Assembly (NCBI GenBank): GCA_937892115.1
Contig: CALAUI010000020.1
Span: forward strand, 124,001 to 188,000
Reading direction: 5' to 3'
Length of the DNA stretch: 64,000 bases
Source of the DNA: an uncultured Clostridia bacterium
Lineage (GTDB): Bacteria; Bacillota; Clostridia; Oscillospirales; Acutalibacteraceae
Below the pieces are notes generated by a model that worked only from the letters and a program-made list of their open reading frames with translations, ran no database searches and was not told where the DNA came from. Position numbers and translations under genes: made by a program. Positions 58,782-64,000 of this stretch are shown here, one piece after another. Position 1 is the stretch's first letter. Each line of letters opens with the position of its first letter.

Positions 58782-58900
58782 TGCTTGATTATTTTGAGGA
58801 AGAACATACCAAACTAAATAATGTAAGTTTTGAGGCAGGCATTTATCTGACGATAAATGTCTGCTTCTTATTTGAAATTAAAATGTATGGTATTAAGCAG
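58782..58900 (+). repeat. Dispersed structured element, copy F (3' truncated)
   Basis: Starts 200 nt after copy E with TGCTTGATTATTTTGAGG. P2 is reduced to ATACCA (58806-58811) with TGGTAT (58888-58893). P3 is 13 bp, 58835-58847 with 58852-58864, one G-U. After TTAAGCAG the sequence departs from the element. Confidence 0.7.
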
Positions 58901-58912
58901 TTAATGTCGCTT

Positions 58913-58969
58913 GCGACCCGAAACTTTTTACTCTTCACTCTTTATTTTTCGCTATTCACTGTTCACTAA
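58913..58969. repeat. TTCACT-rich tail repeat (copy 2)
   Basis: GCGACCC followed by CTCTTCACT, CTATTCACT and GTTCACT units, like 9268-9303 and again between a truncated element and a terminator. Confidence 0.5.
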
Positions 58970-58971
58970 CC

Positions 58972-59000
58972 AAAAAAAGACCTCAGCCGAAGCTGAGGTC
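58972..59000 (-). terminator. Terminator of lipoprotein 59021-59878
   Basis: 9-bp stem GACCTCAGC (58979-58987) / GCTGAGGTC (58992-59000) with a 4-nt loop; TTTTTTT follows on the minus strand and T-rich sequence on the + strand, so it may stop both. Confidence 0.85.
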
Positions 59001-59020
59001 CGTTTTGTTTTGTATTTATC

Positions 59021-59878
59021 TTAGCCAACCTTAACTGTGTAGTCGATGGGAGCTCTGAGGTTCTCAAGGTTAACGGAGATGCCGAGCTTTGCCTTTGCAT
59101 CCTTAACAAGAACGTTAACTGTGAAGTGATATGTAGCGCCCTTGATAAGCTTTGTTTCGGGATTGATTACGCAGTTCTTGATGTATGCGTTGTTGTATGT
59201 AAGAGTAACGGTCTCTCTGCCTTCGGTGATTTCTGCGCCGAGTTCCTTAAGAGCGTTCTCGATGCTGCCGAGTGTGCTTACACCACGGGCAACTGCGCCG
59301 CCGTTCTTGGAGTCGCCGTCGGGGCCGTCTACCTGGTTCTTGAGGTTGATGTCAAGAACGATGTTGCCGTTAGCGTCTTTCTTAGCTGTTGCGCTTGTAA
59401 CGTCGGACTCAAGGATGGGCTGGCTGTCATGAGCGGGGATGTAGTCAGTTGCCTTGGAGTTCTTGGAAAGTGCTTTCTCAGCTGCGGGCTGAAGAACCTT
59501 AAGAACGATGCCGATAGCGCCGTCACCGCCGATGTCGCCTGCAAGTTTCATTGTCTGGAAGCCTGCGGGAGCTTTACCCTGGTCAGCTGTGGTCTTACGA
59601 GCTTCGTTGTAGTAAGCAACGATCTTAGCCGTATCCCATGTTGAAGGATCTTCGTCGTCAGCAGCTTCTGTTTCTTCTTCGGAAACAGCTTCGCCGTTTT
59701 CGTCGGTTTCGGGCTCGGAAGCGTCTTCCTTGGAAGCTTCTTCGGTAGCTTCTGTTACCTCTTCGGAAACGGAAGTATCAGCTTCTGTTGTTGTGGTTTC
59801 GGGTTCATCCTTGCCGCATGCTGCGAATACTACGCAGACCATTGCGAGTACAAGTAAAACTGCAAGAATCTTTTTCAT
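59021..59878 (-). CDS. Lipoprotein with Thr/Glu-rich linker, paralog of 6572-7417
   Basis: 285-residue lipoprotein, lipobox Cys at residue 21. A Thr/Glu/Ala/Asp linker (about 25-78) is followed by a folded domain from I-V-A-Y-Y-N-E-A. It shares the domain start and a D-V-T-S-A-T segment with the lipoprotein at 6572-7417. No catalytic motif. GGAGG precedes the ATG; the promoter is at 59958-59986. It is convergent with the MacB-like transporter. The function is unknown. Confidence 0.85.
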   Translation of the reverse strand: MKKILAVLLVLAMVCVVFAACGKDEPETTTTEADTSVSEEVTEATEEASKEDASEPETDENGEAVSEEETEAADDEDPSTWDTAKIVAYYNEARKTTADQGKAPAGFQTMKLAGDIGGDGAIGIVLKVLQPAAEKALSKNSKATDYIPAHDSQPILESDVTSATAKKDANGNIVLDINLKNQVDGPDGDSKNGGAVARGVSTLGSIENALKELGAEITEGRETVTLTYNNAYIKNCVINPETKLIKGATYHFTVNVLVKDAKAKLGISVNLENLRAPIDYTVKVG

Positions 59879-59957
59879 GTCTTTTCCTCCGGATTAAAAT
59901 TTTGTGATTTCCGGCAAAACCCCGAATTTATCCGGAAGAAATGCCGTATACAACAAT

Positions 59958-59986
59958 AAAATACACTATGCCTATTTCTTTGTCAA
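59958..59986 (-). promoter_or_regulatory. Promoter of lipoprotein 59021-59878
   Basis: Minus-strand -35 TTGACA (59981-59986), 17-bp spacer, -10 TATTTT (59958-59963). Confidence 0.6.
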
Positions 59987-60086
59987 GACAGCGAAATATT
60001 TTGATTACATTTCAACAAAAATCGGGGCTTAAATTTGTGAATTAAAATAGCATTATGAGTTCATAATTTATTTATAAATAAAAGGG

Positions 60087-60115
60087 TGACAAATGAATCA
60101 TATTGTGCTATAATC
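60087..60115 (+). promoter_or_regulatory. Promoter of xth
   Basis: -35 GTGACA (60087-60092), 17-bp spacer, extended -10 TGC-TATAAT (60110-60115), 26 nt before the start codon. Confidence 0.7.
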
Positions 60116-60141
60116 AAACATTATTATGGGAGAGTATGTTT

Positions 60142-60900
60142 ATGAAAAAACTTGTTTCCTGGAATGTAAACGGAATACGCGCCTGTCTGGGCAAGGATTT
60201 TTATTACAGCTTCGCGAGTCTTGATGCGGATATCTTCTGCCTTCAGGAGACGAAGATGCAGCAGGGCCAGGCAGAGCTTGATTTACCCGGATATCATCAG
60301 TATTGGAATTATGCGGAAAAGAAGGGCTATTCGGGTACGGCGATTTTTACAAAGGAAGAGCCCCTTGCGGTCACTTACGGTATCGGCATAGAGGAGCATG
60401 ACCACGAAGGAAGGGTGATCACCCTTGAATTTGACGGTTACTATTTCGTGACGGTATACGTACCCAATTCGCAGGACGGTCTTAAAAGACTGGATTACCG
60501 TATGAGATGGGAGGATGACTTCAGGGCATATATAAAATCCCTTGACGAAAAGAAGCCCGTTATCTACTGCGGTGACCTGAACGTTGCCCATAACGAGATA
60601 GATATCAAAAATCCCGCCGCGAACAGACACAATGCCGGCTTTACCGATGAGGAAAGAGGCAAGATGACCGAGATGCTCCGAAGCGGATTTACCGATACCT
60701 TCAGATATCTTTATCCCGATGAAAGGGATATTTACTCCTGGTGGTCATACCGCTTTTCCGCAAGAGACAGAAATGCGGGCTGGAGGATAGATTATTTCAT
60801 CGCATCCGAACGGCTTAATGACAGGATAAAGGATGCAAAAATACATACGGGAATTTTCGGCTCGGACCACTGTCCCGTTGAGCTTGATATAGAATTGTGA
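60142..60900 (+). CDS. xth: Exodeoxyribonuclease III (AP endonuclease)
   Basis: 252-residue base-excision repair nuclease. V-S-W-N-V-N-G-I-R-A at residue 4, L-Q-E-T-K-M near 35 (metal Glu), Y-C-G-D-L-N-V-A-H-N near 145 and the C-terminal S-D-H-C-P-V with the catalytic His. A GGGAGA site precedes the ATG at 60142; the 13-codon extension overlaps the promoter and is rejected. It begins a + strand run with the unknown protein and secA. Confidence 0.95.
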   Translation: MKKLVSWNVNGIRACLGKDFYYSFASLDADIFCLQETKMQQGQAELDLPGYHQYWNYAEKKGYSGTAIFTKEEPLAVTYGIGIEEHDHEGRVITLEFDGYYFVTVYVPNSQDGLKRLDYRMRWEDDFRAYIKSLDEKKPVIYCGDLNVAHNEIDIKNPAANRHNAGFTDEERGKMTEMLRSGFTDTFRYLYPDERDIYSWWSYRFSARDRNAGWRIDYFIASERLNDRIKDAKIHTGIFGSDHCPVELDIEL

Positions 60901-60910
60901 GGAAGACGCA

Positions 60911-62203
60911 ATGAAAAAGACCTTACCGATTATAATGGCAGCCGTTATGGTTGCCTCCGTGCTTGTATTCTTCGTGGTGAAATCCAAAAAGACAAATGAG
61001 GAATATGAGATTTCCGCGCCTACCGGCGAAAAGGTGGAATTCGTGCTTGAAAACAGCGAATACACAAAGAAGCTGACCGTTGCAGGTGAAAACGGTGAAA
61101 TCTTTTTACCTACGGATAAAGAGGGACTTTACTACACCGCAACGCTTGAAAACGAAATAAAATTCTGGAATTACGCTTCGGGAAAATTCACTCCCGCCTC
61201 CTACGAGACAAAAAAGGCATCTGTCAGCGTTAATTCCTCCGGCGTGAGCGTACCCGTTACGCTTACCTTCATTGATGCGGACGGGCTTACCGTCGGTTAC
61301 GGCGTATTCACCTCGGATATGAATCCCTCCGTTGACGTTTACTCATACGCATTCTGCAAGATAGCAAAGAATCCCGCCGGCTACGGTGACGGTTATATGC
61401 TTCTCTGCGATTTCAATAAGGAAAGCTTCTGGAAGGCGGATAAGATTTTCAGCGAAATATTTACGAATTTCGTTCCCGGAAGCACCTCCTCCGTTTCCTG
61501 CGGACTCAATCAGAATACCCGTCTTGTTGACAAAAACGGCGGCCTCAAGCAGAGCTGGTCAATGATGACGGATGAATTTATGGCAAATGAAGGCGGCGAA
61601 AAGCTGTTCCTTTCATCAAGATATTACACAGCCGGGGAATACGGCGAAAGAGCGGACGTTATGGTTTACTCCTCCGCTTACCGTCCTTCAATCGTTGCAA
61701 AGGATATCATTGATTGCTGGTTTATCAGCGATGACGAAGGTCTTCACTATATGATAAAAGACGGTGAAAACTTCAAGAGCGTTACCGTAAAGGACGGCGC
61801 GGTTTACGATACGGTCAAATTTGACAGCCCGTGGTCATCATATCTCAGAAGCGGCAATTACGTCGTCAATAAGGACACAAACGTAATGACAAATCTGCTT
61901 ACGGGTGACAAGGTCACGCTCAAGGATATAAGTATCAGGTCCGCAAGTGAGTTTTCCGTAAACGCAGACGGCACGAATATGGTATTCGCATCCGACGTTG
62001 AGGATATCGGCAACGGCACTGTGTCTCAGGCAATCACTTACTATTCAACCGCATCGGGTAAAGGCGAAAGCTTCGTTGAGCCCCTTATCCGCAGCGAAGA
62101 GAGTGATTTCGTATGGGTTGACGGCAGCAGCGTAATGAGTGTAAGAGCGCTTACGAATGAAGGTACGCCCTGCGGCAGCGTGATTTATACTTTCGGAAAC
62201 TGA
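60911..62203 (+). CDS. Membrane-anchored protein of unknown function
   Basis: 430-residue protein with a single N-terminal hydrophobic segment (about 5-23) lacking a lipobox, so it is likely anchored and extracytoplasmic. The rest is beta-rich with repeated aromatic-Gly-Asp patterns that could be a propeller-like fold, but no family is recognised. It starts 10 nt after xth and ends 24 nt before secA, so it is co-transcribed with both. A role in export would be a guess from secA alone. Confidence 0.75.
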   Translation: MKKTLPIIMAAVMVASVLVFFVVKSKKTNEEYEISAPTGEKVEFVLENSEYTKKLTVAGENGEIFLPTDKEGLYYTATLENEIKFWNYASGKFTPASYETKKASVSVNSSGVSVPVTLTFIDADGLTVGYGVFTSDMNPSVDVYSYAFCKIAKNPAGYGDGYMLLCDFNKESFWKADKIFSEIFTNFVPGSTSSVSCGLNQNTRLVDKNGGLKQSWSMMTDEFMANEGGEKLFLSSRYYTAGEYGERADVMVYSSAYRPSIVAKDIIDCWFISDDEGLHYMIKDGENFKSVTVKDGAVYDTVKFDSPWSSYLRSGNYVVNKDTNVMTNLLTGDKVTLKDISIRSASEFSVNADGTNMVFASDVEDIGNGTVSQAITYYSTASGKGESFVEPLIRSEESDFVWVDGSSVMSVRALTNEGTPCGSVIYTFGN

Positions 62204-62227
62204 ACATAAACAAGGAGATATATACAA

Positions 62228-64000
62228 ATGGGTTTATTCAAGAAAATTTTCGGTGATTATTCATCAAAGGAAGTAAAGAGAGTCCGTCCCATAGCCGATA
62301 AGGTCATGGCGCTTGAAGAGGAATACTCAAAGCTTACGGACGAACAGCTTCAGGCAAAGACTGCCGAGTTCAAAGAAAGACTTGCAAAGGGCGAAACCCT
62401 TGACGATATCCTTCCCGAAGCATTTGCCACCTGCCGTGAGGCATCATGGAGAGTCATAGGACTCAAGCATTTCTACGTTCAGATTATCGGCGGTATCATC
62501 CTGCATCAGGGCCGTATTGCCGAAATGAAGACAGGTGAAGGCAAAACCCTTGTTGCGACCCTTCCCGCATATCTTAACGCACTTTCGGGTGAGGGCGTTC
62601 ACATCGTAACCGTAAACGATTATCTTGCCCGCCGTGACTCCGAATGGATGGGTAAGGTTTACCGCTTCCTCGGTCTCAAGGTCGGTCTTATCATTCACGA
62701 AAAGGAAAATGAGGAAAGACAGGAAGCATATAACGCAGACATCACCTACGGTACCAATAACGAAATGGGCTTTGACTACCTGAGAGACAATATGGTAGTT
62801 TACAAGGAGCAGAAGGTACAGAGAGGTCACAGCTTCGCCATCGTGGACGAGGTGGACTCCATCCTTATCGATGAAGCCAGAACACCCCTTATCATTTCGG
62901 GCAGAGGCGAAAAATCCACCGACCTTTATAAGCTTGCAAATTCCTTTGCAATGGGACTCAAATGCAAGAGAATCAAAGAGGTTGACTCCAAAACGGATGT
63001 TGACGACGTGGTTGAGGCAGACGTTGATTACGTAGTTGACGAAAAGGCAAGAACAGCTACTCTTACCGCCGGAGGCGTTGCCAAGGCAGAGAAATTCTTT
63101 AACCTTGAAAATCTGATGGATTCCGATAATATGACGCTTCAGCATCATATCAATCAGGCAATCAAGGCAATAGGCGTAATGAAAAAGGACGTTGACTACG
63201 TCGTAAAGGATAACGAGGTACTTATCGTTGACGAATTTACCGGCCGTATCATGCTGGGCAGAAGATACAACGAGGGACTTCATCAGGCGATTGAAGCCAA
63301 GGAAGGCGTAAATGTTGAGCACGAAAGCAAGACCCTTGCTACCATCACCTTCCAGAATTACTTCCGTCTTTACAAAAAGCTTTCCGGTATGACGGGTACC
63401 GCAATGACCGAGGAAAACGAATTCAATCAGATTTATTCCCTTGACGTTATTGAAGTTCCCACCAACAAGCCCATGATCCGTGAGGATTTACCCGACGTCG
63501 TATATAAGACGGAAAGAGCAAAATTCAACGCGGTAATCGACCAGATTGTTGCCTGCCACGAAAAGGGACAGCCCGTACTGGTAGGTACCGTTTCCATTGA
63601 AAAATCGGAGGCACTCTCACATCTGCTTAAGAAGAGAGGCATCAAGCATAACGTACTGAACGCCAAGTATCACGACAAGGAAGCCGAAATCGTCGCTCAG
63701 GCAGGTAAAGAGGGCTCCGTTACCATCGCCACCAATATGGCGGGCCGTGGTACCGATATCAAGCTCGGCGGTAACTCCGAATTCCTTGCCACCTCGGAAA
63801 TGAGAAAAATGGGTTACACCGAGGAGCTTATTGCCGAGGCAACGGGCTTCGCGGAAACGGACAACGAGGAAATCCTTGAAGCGAGAAGACAGTATTCCGA
63901 GCTGGAAAAGAAATACGACGAAGAAATCGCGCCCGAGGCAGACAGAGTGCGTGCGGCAGGCGGTCTTTGCATCATCGGCACAGAGCGTCACGAATCAAGA
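62228..64000 (+). CDS. secA: Preprotein translocase ATPase SecA (3' end cut by window)
   Basis: Motor ATPase that drives proteins through SecYEG. 591 codons are present of an expected 850-900. Walker A M-K-T-G-E-G-K-T near residue 101, Walker B D-E-V-D-S-I near 209, Y-G-T-N-N-E-M-G-F-D-Y-L-R-D near 180, the G-M-T-G-T-A segment near 387, and N-M-A-G-R-G-T-D-I-K-L-G near 505. AAGGAGATATATACAA precedes the ATG at 62228. The open reading frame stays intact to the last base of the window. Confidence 0.97.
   Translation, partial: MGLFKKIFGDYSSKEVKRVRPIADKVMALEEEYSKLTDEQLQAKTAEFKERLAKGETLDDILPEAFATCREASWRVIGLKHFYVQIIGGIILHQGRIAEMKTGEGKTLVATLPAYLNALSGEGVHIVTVNDYLARRDSEWMGKVYRFLGLKVGLIIHEKENEERQEAYNADITYGTNNEMGFDYLRDNMVVYKEQKVQRGHSFAIVDEVDSILIDEARTPLIISGRGEKSTDLYKLANSFAMGLKCKRIKEVDSKTDVDDVVEADVDYVVDEKARTATLTAGGVAKAEKFFNLENLMDSDNMTLQHHINQAIKAIGVMKKDVDYVVKDNEVLIVDEFTGRIMLGRRYNEGLHQAIEAKEGVNVEHESKTLATITFQNYFRLYKKLSGMTGTAMTEENEFNQIYSLDVIEVPTNKPMIREDLPDVVYKTERAKFNAVIDQIVACHEKGQPVLVGTVSIEKSEALSHLLKKRGIKHNVLNAKYHDKEAEIVAQAGKEGSVTIATNMAGRGTDIKLGGNSEFLATSEMRKMGYTEELIAEATGFAETDNEEILEARRQYSELEKKYDEEIAPEADRVRAAGGLCIIGTERHESR

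Noticed and set aside
1..64000. tRNA or rRNA genes
   Set aside because: No cloverleaf with a T-loop GTTCGA pattern and acceptor stem, nor rRNA-like sequence, was noticed in the intergenic regions; most gaps are too short.
62228..64000. secA as a truncated pseudogene
   Set aside because: The frame is open to the last base; it is cut by the window edge only.

Overview
The window looks like chromosome from an anaerobic low-to-mid-GC Bacillota, class Clostridia, probably an uncultured gut or rumen member of the Oscillospirales. This is an inference from gene content: a TIGR03905 TSCPD protein, the TIGR03960/DUF2344 radical-SAM pair, a CD1247-type protein, mreBCD-PBP2-minD order, iron-sulfur serine dehydratase, PduL as phosphotransacylase, and Thr/Glu-rich lipoproteins. 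There are no rRNA, tRNA, CRISPR, phage or transposase genes. Two genes are cut by the window: cdd on the left and secA on the right.

Layout. 1-5869 (-): serine dehydratase, a secreted phosphoesterase and the deo/cdd nucleoside salvage genes in one tight run. 5968-8528 (-): pduL, a lipoprotein and an orphan solute-binding protein. 8667-13871: a TSCPD gene (+), a phosphoesterase (-) and a heterodimeric ABC exporter (+) with a palindromic operator at its promoter. 14244-23904 (-): a lipoprotein, then a cell-shape and division run (mnmE, minD, mrdA, mreD, mreC, mreB, lipoprotein, FGGY kinase). 24043-31830 (-): a seven-gene operon resembling the transaldolase-type sulfoquinovose pathway (GH31 sulfoquinovosidase-like, S51-like protein, transaldolase, beta-hydroxyacid dehydrogenase, fucose-isomerase-like protein, TauE/SafE exporter, GPH symporter). 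31997-39802 (+): radical SAM pair, rplS with a structured leader, two signal peptidases, rbgA, a degenerate CapA-like protein, rnhB, yraN and a COG2426 membrane protein. 39797-41033: an AT-rich two-gene islet between 42-bp direct repeats. 41033-51278 (-): xylulokinase, fucose-isomerase-family enzyme, GH3, secreted papain-like protease, Eis-like acetyltransferase and an MFS transporter. 51466-54750 (+): Nudix, Maf, Xaa-Pro peptidase, EF-P and a Cys/Asp-rich protein. 54804-58571: TetR and a MacB-like ABC transporter with tandem operators. 59021-64000: lipoprotein (-), then xth, an unknown membrane-anchored protein and secA (+).

The most unusual signal is a family of about 135 to 290 nt dispersed elements in three convergent intergenic regions (8902-9229, 13865-14226, 58582-58900). 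Each locus carries a complete copy followed by a 3'-truncated copy. Copies keep the same nested and branched base pairing while the paired bases change, and nearly all imperfect pairs are G-U when read as + strand RNA. I know of no named family that matches. The sulfoquinovose-type operon is the strongest metabolic finding: its pathway is described in Firmicutes, but the extra S51-like gene and a Gln at an expected sulfonate-binding Arg position are unusual.
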